Below, piece after piece: positions 1 through 12,317 of a stretch of DNA of 64,000 bases. This stretch comes from Molanna angustata. Taxonomy: Eukaryota > Arthropoda > Insecta > Trichoptera > Molannidae. The stretch is from contig OY754987.1 of NCBI GenBank assembly GCA_963576475.1, forward strand, positions 10,349,756 to 10,413,755, given 5' to 3'. Positions within the stretch are counted from its first letter, which is position 1. The number at the start of each line of letters is the position of its first letter. Under the pieces are notes generated by a model, which was not told the DNA's origin, did no database searches, and saw nothing but the letters and a program-made list of their open reading frames with translations. A program made the translations under genes and the position numbers.

Positions 1-720
1 ATATAGTGGTGTATGTTATTGGGAAGTAATTTGAACACGTAGGTACTTAAAATCGCTCTGATATATAATATTTCTAATTAAATAAACTCCTCCAAATATC
101 ACACCTCTATAATACTGTCCAAGTAGGTACTTGATTTGTTTTACGCTTTCTTATTGAAATTAATTCCTTGATAAAATAGTAAATTGTGAAATTTCACAGC
201 TACGGTGAGTGAAATTAAGTATGTTTATAACGTTCGTACAATTTTCCTATAACGTATATGATTTGCCAATCTCTACGTTTCGTATAAACACAAATGAATA
301 AATAACACAATATTTGGATATTAACGTTCTGTGAAGGGTATGTTATAGCATCGGACGAATTATATTCGCAGATGTTTGAAATGTGTGACACAATATCCGG
401 GAAGAAAACACTTTTCTGAACGCTTTCCCTGGGACCATAAATCACACGTGCGGATTTCCTCAGAGGCGATTTAGCCCAGACGAGAAAACGAAACGGGAAA
501 TTATGAGCAGAAATAATATGAATAACACGACAATAAATAAAATCCGTTAGACGTTTGGTTATGTGTTGAAACGGAACTAACGGGACACGTTAACGAAAAT
601 TTAGTTCCTGTAACGGATTTGACGTCTGTCCGGGCCGCTGCTATTGTTTATAGTGAAGGGCAAATGATAGACCAAAAATGTTGCTTTAATGATCATAAGT
701 TTTTTTCTGTATCCAAACAT
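1..720. other. AT-rich spacer, nothing recognised
   Basis: No coding region, repeat end or RNA gene could be supported. The open frames are short and have no recognisable composition or motif. Confidence 0.4.
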
Positions 721-724
721 CATA

Positions 725-1260
725 TTATCGTACGATATGTAAATACATCTTTCTTCGATGTGAAATTTCAATCTTCTTCTCCCTTGCTAATAACCCAACT
801 CTTTGTCTGAGCCGACTGTTGGGGTCAGCTCTCCACGTCCTTAAATCATAGGTCCTTCTGTCCTGTATTATGTCACCTAGGCCATGTCTTTGCAGTTGGT
901 TTCGTCTTTGCTTCTTCTGGGTCACAATCCTAGGATTGGTCTGCACCAGACACTCGATCTTTCCACTTAACTCTATCGCCCGCCAGTCTCTTCATCTCTT
1001 TGTAACTGCTACAGCGCACGTCACCGATTATCAGAATCTGGTCTATATAATATGTAGTTGTTCCTGGGGCGACCTCTACAGTTAACATACCTTCGACGAT
1101 GGTAAAAAGCAGGCCAAGGTTCCGGATGTTGTGGCCTATCGTCTTTACACGATTCAGGAATTCTTTAGTCTTCCAATGGATGTAAGTCGAAGTAGATCCA
1201 TGGAGATTGCTTAGTTTACCATATGATCTGGCGGTCTGCGTTCAACGTGTCGTACCATCT
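725..1260 (-). pseudogene. possible LINE-derived fragment
   Basis: The minus strand is locally less AT-rich and has broken open frames with basic, tryptophan-containing stretches (for example RLAGDRVKWKDRVS) like the C-terminal tails of non-LTR retrotransposon proteins. Several stops and frame changes are present. The family cannot be named from what is visible; it could also be unrelated sequence. Confidence 0.25.
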
Positions 1261-1423
1261 CAACTGTCATTCCTCTATCTTACTATATAAGTATATAATA
1301 ACGGCTTCCACGATTACGTGAAATTTTCATTTTATCCCGTAAGGACAGTCGATAAGATATTTCAATGCGGATTAGTATATTTTCAAAACTGGCATATATA
1401 AAAAACTAATGTCATTTATTGTT

Positions 1424-1615
1424 TTATGACATTAGGTAAACTGCATCTTCTTCTTCTGATGCCCTGTCATGAACCCTTGGCGTTAGCGATACCTCTATGT
1501 CATGCTGCCCGGAATATCTGCTCTGCACAGTTCTGAAGCCCGTCCATTCCCTGATATTACGTAGCCAGGACATCTGTCTCCTTCTAGTCCCTCGGCGACC
1601 GTCTATCTTGCCCAC
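1424..1615 (-). pseudogene. RTE/BovB-like LINE 3' coding fragment
   Basis: A 63-residue minus-strand frame begins GKIDGRRGTRRRQMSWL and carries a W-L-x-x-I-R-E-W pattern. It resembles the extreme C-terminus of RTE/BovB-like non-LTR retrotransposon proteins, which typically read G-R-R-x-R-G-R-x-R-x-x-W-L before the stop. It is 5'-truncated and has no neighbouring reverse transcriptase domain. The assignment rests on this short motif only. Confidence 0.45.
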
Positions 1616-1749
1616 CAGTATTATTTATACACTGCATCTATTTTCTTTCATTGCCATTTTTTCAACATTGTAAGTACGTTATTTATTCGATATACTGACC
1701 TTTTAGTTGCTTGCCACGAACAAAAAAACATTACAATGGATTATTTATA

Positions 1750-1960
1750 AGTTACACGAGGACCCAACAGACATTATCCCGTACGATAACGTGCGTTGGT
1801 ATTAATGTTATTAGCTGGTAACAAACATAAAAATACCACATGCTATCACGGCATATCCCACAGCGACAGGTGTGCGGGTGTGGATTACTATATAAGAGGA
1901 AGCACGACACATGCGTGTATACCCACATATCAGTCTTGCCTAACCTAAAAAAGTCATCAT
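1750..1960 (-). repeat. copy of a repeat marked by TGGGATATGCCGT
   Basis: The minus strand reads a block with GTGTATAC, CACACCCGCACACCTGTCGC and TGGGATATGCCGT in order. The same blocks recur in the same order near 54260-54370 and 55475-55575, and partly near 45690-45745. The class is unknown. Confidence 0.5.
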
Positions 1961-2257
1961 TTAGACAGCGCAAGCGTCAACATTAAGACAGCGCAAACGC
2001 AAGTATTAATGGCATAACCAACATTGCATAATATTTTGACATATCGAAAGCAATGTTGCTAGTATTCAAAATGCATATTCCGAAAATATTTATATTTATT
2101 GATATTTTTATTATAATGTATAAAATTACTTTTTGTAAATCAAAACCATTCAGGGACCCACATAAACACACATAAAAAGTTTCATCAAAATCGGTTTTGC
2201 CGTTTAGGAGGAGTTCAGTGACATACACACGTACCTACAGAAGAATTACATGTGTTT

Positions 2258-2500
2258 ATTTAATATTGTTTCTCGGACAACTAACAGGTACTATGTCAAA
2301 TGTTAATTTAACACGCACCCAATAACAAGTTGCCACATTCTGGAGACATATCGAAATATCGATAAATACGATAAATATCGTCTCACAGATCCAGCCTAAA
2401 AACACAATTAAAAATTGATAATATAAAGATAAATGAATTTTTCATATGAGTAACAGCAAAAAAGACCAAATTCACGTGTTCGAGACTTGCTCGGCCCATC
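2258..2500 (-). repeat. tRNA-derived SINE, family S1, minus strand
   Basis: On the minus strand the copy runs from a box-B-like segment near 2480 (GAGCAAGTCTCGAACACGTG) through CAACTTGTTATTGGGTGCGT and CTGTTAGTTGTCCGAGAAAC to an AATATTAAATAAA-like tail at the low-coordinate end. The same order of blocks is seen in the fuller copy at 23913-24144. The body near 2360-2440 is diverged. Confidence 0.6.
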
Positions 2501-3004
2501 ACTGGTTTTAATATTTTCGAATTTGGGAATCTGGTGTGGTGTTTTTGCAATAAAGGAAATGACTAGGATTAATAAAATATGTTCTTTGATTTACAAACAA
2601 TGAAGGGAAATGAAATTTGATAAACATGTAACGAACGCTTTTCACACATTTGTAAATCATCGTCCAGCGATAATTGCAAAACGATAACCCGTTCCACGAA
2701 CAAACAAAAATACATTCATAAATTCTACATTTATTTTCAACTATCAAATATTAGTGGTTATTTATTTAAAAGAAAAATAATTACACAAAAACTAAATAAT
2801 AATCTTTTATCAACAAAATATAATACCATCACGACATTTTACAATTTGGAATAGGCGGAGAGAATCGAATGCCAGACTCCTCTATCTTGACACACATTTC
2901 TCGCTCCATCCACGTCTCTGCATCTTCTGATCGTTTTTTATTTTAATTTGAGTTTTTGATGACATCTGTTTTGCTTGTTTTGATACTATATTATTATTTT
3001 TTTT

Positions 3005-3240
3005 TTTCATGTTCTTTGATGTCTTCTATTGTGGTAGTGTGTTTTCCTTTTTTTTTACTTTGTGTTTTATTGTTATTGATAGATACGTGTCTTTTTTGTG
3101 TTTTCATTTAGTCATCCGATTTAGATTTGTTTATTTTTATTGTTTGTTTTTATTTTCGTTTATACTAGATGTAAGAAATTGTATTTTTTTTACATCTAAA
3201 TAAAATATATACAATACAATACAATTTTACGTCACACACT
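3005..3240 (+). repeat. T-rich tract and possible retroelement 3' end
   Basis: A long T-rich stretch is followed near 3165-3225 by an ACATCTAAATAAAATATATACAA-like polyadenylation context. This resembles the 3' end of a retroelement, but no coding sequence accompanies it. Confidence 0.25.
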
Positions 3241-3453
3241 TTTTGTAAACAATGCGGATATTTTTCTTTAAAATAATACACATATGTATTTTATGGAAAG
3301 AATCAAAATATACCCGACTCGCTCTATCGCATTCCGAATCAATATCAGTACTCTTCTTATCCATAGTATGACAATTATAACTATATTATATTATCCAACT
3401 ACCTACATAAGAAGTTTTATCAATAAAATTAAATATTCTTTATTTTTTTTACT

Positions 3454-3660
3454 AAATTGCTGTTCGGGCAACTAACAGGCACTATGTCAATTACCAATAT
3501 ATCACGCACACAATAACAAGTTGCCACATTTTGAACACTTGTAGAGTAAGATCCAGCGGCTGCCAGACTAACGATGTAGTATCACGCACCCAATAACAAG
3601 TTGCCACATTTTGAACACTTATAGATTATGATGTAACGGCTACCAGACTAACGATATAGT
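3454..3660 (-). repeat. SINE S1 fragment with an internal duplication
   Basis: The S1 3' half (CAACTTGTTATTGTGTGCGT, CTGTTAGTTGCCCGAACAGC on the minus strand) is present. A segment of about 80 bp ending in GTTGCCACATTTTGAACACTT (plus strand) occurs twice in tandem, near 3510-3595 and 3585-3670. Confidence 0.55.
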
Positions 3661-3803
3661 ATAAAGGCTGATTTTTTCTGTGTGAGGATACCACAGAAAA
3701 TAACAACGATTGGATAATACAAACCCTGCGTACTGGTGACTTTCATAGACAGCCTTCATACAGTGTAGAAAATTTGGTATTTTAACAAGTCAGTATTTAC
3801 TAC

Positions 3804-4779
3804 AGTCAGTATTTACAATGAGTTTCAAATATTTAGGATTAGAGATCTGCAGCCATAACGACCTATACACTGAAGTCCGCGAACAAGTAAATAAAGCATC
3901 TGTCGTATCTGGATGTTTGAAAAATATGATCTGGAAAAATAAACACATGCGTTTTGACAGTACCCCCTATTCAGTAACTATTGTAACTAAAATAGGAACG
4001 TACTAAAATTGTAGGTTTTAGATTTACGGTCTTATTTCAGGGTTATAATAAATCAACTTGGCCTCAATGGAATAGAAACATACCTATATTAGCCGGAACG
4101 TTCTTAAAAATTTACTGAATAAGACGTATTTTTAATAATTATGAAAATGTCATAATTTTCATAATAATTCATAATACGTCCGATTCAGTAACTTTTGAAG
4201 AACGTTCCAGCCAAAATAGGTAAGTACATTCCTATTCCATTTAGTCCAAGTTGATATTTTATAACGCTTAAATACGACCTCTCTGCCTACCCCAAATAGG
4301 GAAATGGCGTGATGGTATGGTATGGTAAATACGACCGTAAATCTAAAATCTACAATTTTAGTGCGTTCCTATTTTAGTTACAATAGTTAGAGAATAGGGG
4401 GTAGTAAGGTCAGAATATTTAGGACATGTGTGCGACCGTCCATGACGTATTTTGTGGAAACACGATTAGATACCGTACGAACCAAGGGGCTCCTAAGGAC
4501 AACGGAGATGAAGGTCCTAAGGTCAATCACTGGTAAAACTCTACGAGATCATGTTCGCAATGTTCAAATAAGGAAAACATATGCAATAGAGGACATCGTT
4601 CGATGGAGTAGATCCAGAAGAAGACATTGTAGGGACCACGTAGCCAGGATGGATAGTGATAGACTAGTAGGTATATATAGCAGCGAACGAAATACCCGGT
4701 AGACCACCCAAGAGATGGAAGGATAGCTGGACTTCGTCATCCCAGACCAACTAGGTCTACTTAATGAAGAAGAAGAAGT
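3804..4779 (+). pseudogene. 5'-truncated RTE-like LINE (family A), split by a MITE
   Basis: The first part (3818-3960) encodes FKYLGLEICSHNDLYTEV and the remainder of the region just downstream of the reverse transcriptase palm. The second part (4413-4700) encodes the C-terminal R-T-T-E-M-K-x-L-R-S-I and R-W-S-R-S-R-R-R-H-C-R-D-H-V motifs, then a P-K-R-W-K-D-S-W-T-S tail. It ends in (GAA)n at about 4764-4780. The tail is followed by AGTATTTACTAC, which also occurs just upstream at 3792-3803, giving a 12-bp target duplication typical of LINE integration. The MITE at 3963-4410 interrupts it. Confidence 0.75.
3963..4410. mobile_element. TA-flanked inverted-repeat MITE (448 bp)
   Basis: The ends are inverted copies (CCCCCTATTC... 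on the left, ...GAATAGGGGG on the right), and the repeat extends about 70 bp inward past AACTATTGTAACTAAAATAG. Further internal blocks also pair, so most of the element can fold into one hairpin. It is flanked by TA on both sides (3961-3962 and 4411-4412). Removing it with one TA lets the LINE frame continue, so the boundaries are well supported. A TA target suggests Tc1/mariner mobilisation, which is inference. Related internal sequence is seen near 35670-35900. Confidence 0.8.
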
Positions 4780-4799
4780 ATTTACTACGAAAGATAGAA

Positions 4800-5510
4800 A
4801 GAAATCACGTCTTCCATTTGTAGACACTTATGTTGGTGGGAACCCCTCCGACAGACACCATTGAATTTCAATCGATCAAAGTTGAACATTTTTAAATAAC
4901 AGTTATGTAACAATAATAATTCTTTCTTATGTAACAATAATAAACTTTAAAGGTTTAATAAATTGTTTAGCATTCGCGTCTCACAATATTAAAAACTTTA
5001 TTTTCATCAGGAATCGACCCCGAGAGCTCAATATGGAAATGTTGATTTTTTCTTATTGTAAGAATACAGTTTATTACAGCATTTATACATCCAGATACAA
5101 TTTAATACTAATACAGAATTTTTTTTTTTTCAAATATTTATTAATTGAAATTAGTTGGATGAAATTGCCTAATGGCAATAAGCCCGCCAATGTGCATTAG
5201 ATTTGTTTATATTATGTACAAAAAGAAAAATAAATTATTATTTTTTTTTCATTATTTTATTTTGTTATTCGTTTATTTAAGGGACAAATACAGTCGTACA
5301 GGACAAATAAATACACTATGAAATAAATAAAAGGCAGACCAATTACGTTTGTCCAAATAATGATGTTTATTTATTTTTTATAAAGAGAAAAAAACAAGTA
5401 CACATTACATAATATACATGTTTGTTTTATACATTAAGTTGATTTTCATTAAATAATCATATACCAATTAGCACCTAAATTACTACTAAAAATAAATAAA
5501 AATATAGCTA
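4800..5510. other. AT-rich spacer with SINE and LINE 3' debris
   Basis: No gene is visible. Near 4990-5030 there is a box-B-like GGGGTCGATTCC on the minus strand, probably a SINE scrap. Near 5150-5240 a segment with TGCCTAATGGCAATAAGCCC matches a second copy at 57815-57890. It looks like a shared retroelement 3' end, followed by A-rich tracts. Confidence 0.45.
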
Positions 5511-5517
5511 ACAATTA

Positions 5518-5792
5518 TTGTATGTAGGGGAAGGAAAAAGGAAGGGAAAAGAGAAAACAAAAAGCATGGTAACCTCAAGATATCCAGTACGTTGCAAACT
5601 TGCAATTGACAATAAAACTATAGAACAAGTGATGAGATTTAAGTACCTACATACATACTTGGGCATAGAAATATCCAGCAGCAATGATCTTTATAACGAA
5701 GTAGGTACATGAACAAGCAACCAAGGCTGCTGTAGTGGCTGGATGCCTGAGAAGTGCTGTGTGGAGAAATAGGGATATGTTGAGCGAGAGTA
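5518..5792 (+). pseudogene. RTE-like LINE family A, left part
   Basis: The segment encodes the same region as 3818-3960: RFKYL...YLGIEISSSNDLYNEV, then, after a frameshift near 5703, Q-A-T-K-A-A-V-V-A-G-C-L-R-S-A-V-W-R-N-R-D-M. Coding similarity stops abruptly at 5792, inside a conserved stretch, exactly where CACTGAAAAAAT begins. The continuation of the same protein region is found at 17553, so this is the left part of a LINE split by the insertion 5793-17552. Confidence 0.8.
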
Positions 5793-5956
5793 CACTGAAA
5801 AAATCTAAAGTTAGCAAAGTACCTTTTTAGCTCGGTTAAAGTCATATTGGTAGTTATTAACCAATATATGATTAAAAATAACAAAGTTGCACTTGGCTAT
5901 TATCTAACAATTGAATACTGTTAACATGTAGTTGGTTACCAATAGCAATGTAAAAA

Positions 5957-6043
5957 GTCATATTGGTAGTTATTAACCTATACATGATTAATAATAACAA
6001 AGTTATTATTAATCATGTATAGGTTAATAACTACCAATATGAC
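5957..6043. repeat. perfect 42-bp palindrome with 3-nt loop
   Basis: The arms 5957-5998 and 6002-6043 are exact reverse complements separated by AAA. A diverged single copy of the arm lies at about 5841-5885. The palindrome is in the left subterminal part of the CACTA-like element. Confidence 0.9.
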
Positions 6044-6049
6044 AAAGTT

Positions 6050-6096
6050 AGTCAAGACCTACTGACACGGGAAAACCGAGATAAAAATATTAAAAT
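6050..6096 (+). repeat. partial copy of the (AT)n-tailed unit
   Basis: GTCAAGACCTACTGACACGG through GAGATAAAAATATT is the 3' part of the unit seen in full at 6426-6567. It leads directly into an (AT)n tract. Confidence 0.7.
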
Positions 6097-6098
6097 AT

Positions 6099-6243
<145 letters not shown>

Positions 6244-6273
6244 ATATTTGATGTTTTCACGGGTGAAATATGT

Positions 6274-6808
<535 letters not shown>

Positions 6809-6897
6809 AATGTTAACAATGTAGTTTGTGTTAAAACCATAAGGGCTGAATGATCCTTAATATTTTTACCCAGTTTCTATAAATTTAAAAAAAATAT

Positions 6898-7544
<647 letters not shown>

Positions 7545-8260
7545 CTTTCAACTTTGATAGTAAAAATAAAAATATTTATATTCATTGAACTTGTCTGCAT
7601 ACTATATATTTATCAAATCTCATTTAGACTGCAAATACATTTTCTCCATGTGAAAAAATAATATGACAAAGTAAATATACTTATATCAAAATACGTTTCC
7701 TAATTTTTATTTCATTTTTGATTTTATAAATAAATAAAATTTGAAATAATATATGACTCAGTTTTTCATTGACATCAGTTAAAAAGATTTTGTTGTATTT
7801 TTCTGTTATGGATACAAAAGTGTGAAATATTCCCTATTTTCCATGTTGGATGTGCCCATGTAGGTCAGTTATTTAATAGTAGAATAAATAATGTTTCCTC
7901 CTCAAAATCCATAATTACAACTGAATGAACGTTGACAGCGATTGTGTTGCAGTTGAGCACTGCTTCATACTAAGCAACATACTTTCTGAGTTAAGCAAGT
8001 TAGACATCAAAATTTCTTGCAGATGTATATTATTTTGATATGCTTGAACTTATTATTCATGATTTTTTTCTTTCATTTAACTCATTTTAATTTAAAAAAA
8101 AATATCACACTGGCTAACTTATGCGAAAAAATGCGTTTCATTAATTTCGTTACATTTCGAGCCTGTCACAGGAATAACTTGTATAATATATTGACAATGA
8201 AATAACGATTCTAAAAGAACTTTACACTTTCGTATTACAAAATTGATTTAAAGATTGTTG
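7545..8260. other. AT-rich interior of the CACTA-like element, nothing recognised
   Basis: No gene or repeat end was identified. Confidence 0.4.
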
Positions 8261-8261
8261 T

Positions 8262-8450
8262 CCCAAGAAAGGGATGGCACGACCATGTGAACGAAATTTT
8301 GAAAGACGGAAATGTTAGAAGTGTGAGCAATAGACGAGCATGTATGAGACGATGCATGAATGTGGACGAAGCGAAGGATGCGTGCAATGATAGAAAAATG
8401 TGGCGTTCGGTTCTCTCTGCCTACCCCGCAAGGAACATGGCGTGATGGTA
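8262..8450 (+). pseudogene. RTE-like LINE family B, 3' fragment
   Basis: The plus strand encodes a degenerate C-terminus including W-H-D-H-V-N-E-I-L-K-D-G, then R-R-A-C-M-R-R-C-M and M-W-R-S-V-L-S-A-Y-P. It is followed by a GGCGTGATGGTATG tail. The same coding block and tail recur at 51830-52130, and the tail alone at 4275-4325. It is a short dead insertion in the 5' part of the CACTA-like element. Confidence 0.65.
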
Positions 8451-8639
8451 TGTAAATTGTTTTTAAGAAAAAACCTCGGGAACGTAAATCTGTAATATAA
8501 AAATAGGATCTATATCTAAACATCATATCTTGAATTAATACACTGTAAAATAAACAGATAATATGTTCATTCAATAATAATGACGAATATTGTATGTATT
8601 GTATTTAGTAAATTTTAAGGTTAGGTTCTATTTGTATAG

Positions 8640-9177
8640 TATAAGTGACATGTCAAATATTTACGTTTCGGTGGTTGATATTGGTGGAATGACCATATAT
8701 AAAAATGGTATTTCGTTTTAACATCTACTTTTTTTCAAAACTAGTACAAAAAAAATAAATTATTATAAGAAATAACTGTTTGTAATTGAAATATTACTTA
8801 TTATTATTTCTGATAGTAAATAACTCAGAAATGTTTTTTTTTCTAAAAAATAATATCAATTCGTGATTGTCCATATTTACTTATGGCAGCATTTTTTTTC
8901 GTCCGCTGTCTTGTGTATCCGTCACTTCTATTTTATCTGTGGTTCATCCAAACAAACAGAAACAGACGCTATCTTCTATTCATTTAAAAACAATCGTTGG
9001 AAGTGGTAGAAATCCGTTTTCGTTTATTTAAAAACAGACGCTATCTTTTGTTTATTCAAAATACATAATCTGCGATATAAAAACAAACGTGGTCGGAATC
9101 CTTTTTTTAAAAACATTGCTGTGAGTGAATAATTAGAAGATAAATAAGCAGACTAATATTGTTGGATAGAATTTATT
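8640..9177 (+). promoter_or_regulatory. probable 5' region of the SAM gene
   Basis: This AT-rich stretch precedes the first exon. AAACAGACGCTATCTT occurs twice, at about 8960 and 9032, within a diverged tandem duplication of about 72 bp. No TATA box or initiator can be assigned with confidence; the promoter role is inferred from position. Confidence 0.3.
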
Positions 9178-12100
9178 ATGGCTGACGGAGAAGTTCGCGA
9201 TCTGCTTGTGACATGGAATCTTGGAGAATATGTAGAAGTATTCAAAGGTCAGTATTACCTAACTTTATTGTATTATTGTTAATTATTTAATTCACCCACC
9301 CTTTAAAGAGGATTATATTCTGAACACGAAAACTAACGTAAAACATATAGCGGAACCATGTGCTACTTGTGACGCATTGTTTTACCCTGTATCTATTTGC
9401 TTAGATTATACATTATAGTCTTTTAATTGAACGACATGCCAAATCATTGCGCTTGCAATATTTTAAATAAAATGTAGATATGAATGGGGGCCTTCAATAG
9501 AACTGTCTAAATTCTTTCAACCTGTCATTTACATCAGACTATCTGAGTACATGTCAAACTCCAATAATGTGTCCTCCATAAGTGAAAATGAATAATGAAA
9601 TTTTTTTATTTTTTCGCGAAATGTAGATCGTATTATCTAATACATTATCTTGTTTTTGCATTCATTCAACTTCAGCCTTGTCTGCATATGTTAAGGTTAC
9701 CACTACGATTATGTTGTGGATTACAACTTTAAGAAATATGAAATAAATATATGTATTTTTGCTTCCTTTGATATGTTGCTACTATTTATTACTAGTTTGA
9801 GTGCTCCATTCACTCTTTACTACCATAACATTTCTTTGGATGACCTTATCAGATTGTCCATTATGTCGAAATTGGTTTCAAGGTCATTTAAAAAAATTTA
9901 ATAAAATTAAATTTTACAAACTGAACAATTTTGTTACAGAAAATGATATAACGGCCTTTTCTCTGCCGTTGTTAGGGGAGTCTGATATAAAAGAATTAAT
10001 ACCCAAAATTGGACACAGGGCAGTATTTTCCCGGAATTTAGAAAATTATAAAACAGTTATGCATCCAGATGCTAATTCCGCTATTGTAAGTTCGCTTGTA
10101 ATATGATATTTATAAACTCACACTTTAGTTTTTATTTCTATAATCCAGATGCTAATTCCGCTATTGTAAGTTTGCTTCGTGTCCGGACAGTTGACCGTAC
10201 GCCCTTTTTACCGTATTGACTGTTGACCGTGAGGACAATTGACTGTGGGGACAATTTACCGTACGGACAGTTGACCATGAGGACAATATACCGCACGGAC
10301 AATTGACCATGGGGACAGTTGATCGTGAAGACAATTAACTGCAGGGACAGTTGACCGTACGGGCAATTGACCATGAGGACAATTTATCGTATGGACAATT
10401 GACTGAATGGACAATTTGCCGTGCGAAAACTATTTTTAATTACAAAAAAAAAAATCATTTTTTTACGTATGAGTTAAATGAATTGCTTGAAAAAATTGAA
10501 ACTTCTTTTGAAATTATGTAAGTTTCAATTATTTCGAAATCTAAACCTTCTAAATAGTATGAATCAATATCCATTTTGAAAAATAAAAAAAATAACAAGA
10601 AGTTTGAGAACAGACGTCTACTTAGATTTTTAAAATGTAGCAAATTTGAACTACATAATTACTGCTTCTTTGTAAAATTTCATTTTAATCACTGTCGACA
10701 TATTGGATCTCGTAGTATTTTGAAATAAAAAAAAGGCAATTGGTTCATCGCCATAAACGAACATTTTTTTCACGCAATTTATACGTAAATAACGCATAAG
10801 TAAAAAATGAAGTTTATTGTTATGAAAAATAGTTTCCGCATGGTAAATTGTCCATACGATAAATTGTCCTCACGGTCAATTGTCCGGGAATGAAGTTCGC
10901 TTATAATATGATATTTATAAACTTATGCTTTAGTTTTTATAACTATACTATATACTTTCAGTAGCACACTTTTTTGTAACTGTTATATTTCTATACTCTT
11001 GTGATTAGTATGTAATTGGTCTTATTTTTGTACATATTTTTTATATTATCATTGTTAATTTGACTGTATACTGATCCAAAGAAATAATTAAATACTTCAT
11101 AACCTTTTTTTGTATATTTGCAGAACTTTGATGATTTAGATGCATCACTAGCGCAACTTCCTCAACATGAAACCCTAGACCAAACTCAAGACCAAAGTCT
11201 TCTTCAGAGTACATCTGATACATTAAATACTAATATACCTACCTGTTCCTGTCAGCTTATGTGAGACTTATACAAATATTTTTTTAAAGCATTCTTTCAA
11301 ACAAATCTGTTTAGGATTTACAATTTTTCTTAGAAATACGTAATTAAAATATTACCTCATTTAGATCTTATAAAAAGTACGAGATACAGAGATAATTATA
11401 ATCCTTTGTTGTCTATCTTCTGGGTATCTAAGTTAGATATATGTCTCCTGAGCGAAAGGTCCCGGGTTCAATTCCCCATTGACACAGTTTTTAGTTGTGT
11501 TATCAGTCTTGATCTGTATGACGATAAATGTCATAAGTCTCCAAAATGTGGCAACTTGTTATTGGGTGCGTATTATATTTAATTTTTTACATAAAACCTG
11601 TTAGTTGCCCGAGAAGTAATATTAAATAAAATGTAAACCTTTTGTTAGCCCGAGAAATAAAAAAATATATATATATATAAATATCTCCAAAACACAAGAC
11701 AATGTACTGTGGTGCAACTTATAATATTTAGTGCATCTTATAATATTTATGGTGTTTATTTTTTGTTTCAGCCTCAGAAGAAATTACAAATATAGCGTGT
11801 ATGTTACTGATACCATCACTGTTGAGTGTGTCTAGTATTAGATTAAAAAACGCGCAGAAAAAAGTTTGGCGGCCTTCAAAAGCTGAAGTCACGGAGGGTT
11901 TCATTACGCACGTCAAATGCGATTCAGATGTTAAGTCAGCTATAAGCTCAAGAAGGAGCAAATTTCAAGAATTCGGTTTAACTGTACAGCCATTCATTTT
12001 AATTGTTGGCCCATCACTGGAAAGTATACAGAGTTACTTTGTTGTAATTAATGACACAATATATAGTCGACTCAACATTTTATCGGCAGTCAGTACGTGT

Positions 12101-12259
12101 TTTAAACTGACATGGGTACTTAATGCCCAATACTCCACGGAATGTCACAGTACGTGGATGTTCATTCAATTGGGAGTATTCCATTTTAAAACTAAATTTG
12201 ATAAAGCATCCACGTCTACTAATACGCTGTTGGGAGAATTAGGTATTCATAATAATTAG
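9178..12259 (+). CDS. SAM-domain protein of the CACTA-like element, four exons, 276 residues
   Basis: Proposed exons are 9178-9247, 9940-10085, 11124-11250 and 11772-12259, all GT/AG with compatible phases (1, 0, 1), ending in TAG. Exons 1 and 2 together encode a SAM domain (about residues 5-66): the L-L-V-T-W-N-L-G-E-Y start, the E-S-D-I-K-E-L helix and the K-I-G-H-R-A-V-F end are clear. Exon 3 is polar and Q/D-rich. Exon 4 encodes a compact domain of about 150 residues starting WRPSKAEVTEGFITHVK, which I recall only from uncharacterised animal proteins. SAM domains mediate protein-protein or RNA contacts, so a role as transposase partner is inference. The donor of exon 3 (GTCAGC) is weak; a nearby alternative at 11245 keeps the phase. 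Introns 2 and 3 hold a foldback element and a SINE. Confidence 0.7.
10063..10176 (+). repeat. 80-bp duplication of an exon 2 end and its splice donor
   Basis: 10063-10142 is repeated from 10143. The second copy reproduces CCAGATGCTAATTCCGCTAT and the GTAAGT donor and then breaks at 10177, where the foldback element starts. It resumes after 10893 (ATAATATGATATTTATAAAC). Confidence 0.85.
10178..10893. mobile_element. foldback/MULE-like MITE with subterminal minisatellite (716 bp)
   Basis: The left end carries CCGGACAGTTGACCGT; the right end, read inward on the minus strand, carries CCGGACAATTGACCGT. The left side holds about 16 diverged copies of a GGACAATTGACCGT-like unit in tandem (10180-10425), and the right side has two or three in the opposite orientation. 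It is flanked by AGTTTGCTT (10169-10177) and AGTTCGCTT (10894-10902), a likely 9-bp target duplication with one change, which fits Mutator-like elements. The centre has no coding sequence. Confidence 0.7.
11440..11640 (+). repeat. SINE S1 in intron 3 of the SAM gene
   Basis: A box-B-like GTCCCGGGTTCAATTCCC is followed by the S1 body (CAACTTGTTATTGGGTGCGT) and the tail (TGCCCGAGAAGTAATATTAA). It lies on the sense strand of the SAM gene. Confidence 0.75.
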
Positions 12260-12317
12260 TTTTTTTGTAAATATTCTATTGATAATATTGTTTTAGTTTT
12301 ATTTAAAGTTTATCATC

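Noticed and set aside
10138..10374. A minus-strand repetitive protein with NCPYGQLS-like units
   Set aside because: It is the translation of the foldback element's subterminal minisatellite.
11801..12259. A separate 152-residue gene starting at the internal ATG
   Set aside because: The frame extends upstream to a good acceptor and joins the SAM exons in phase, so it is better read as the last exon.
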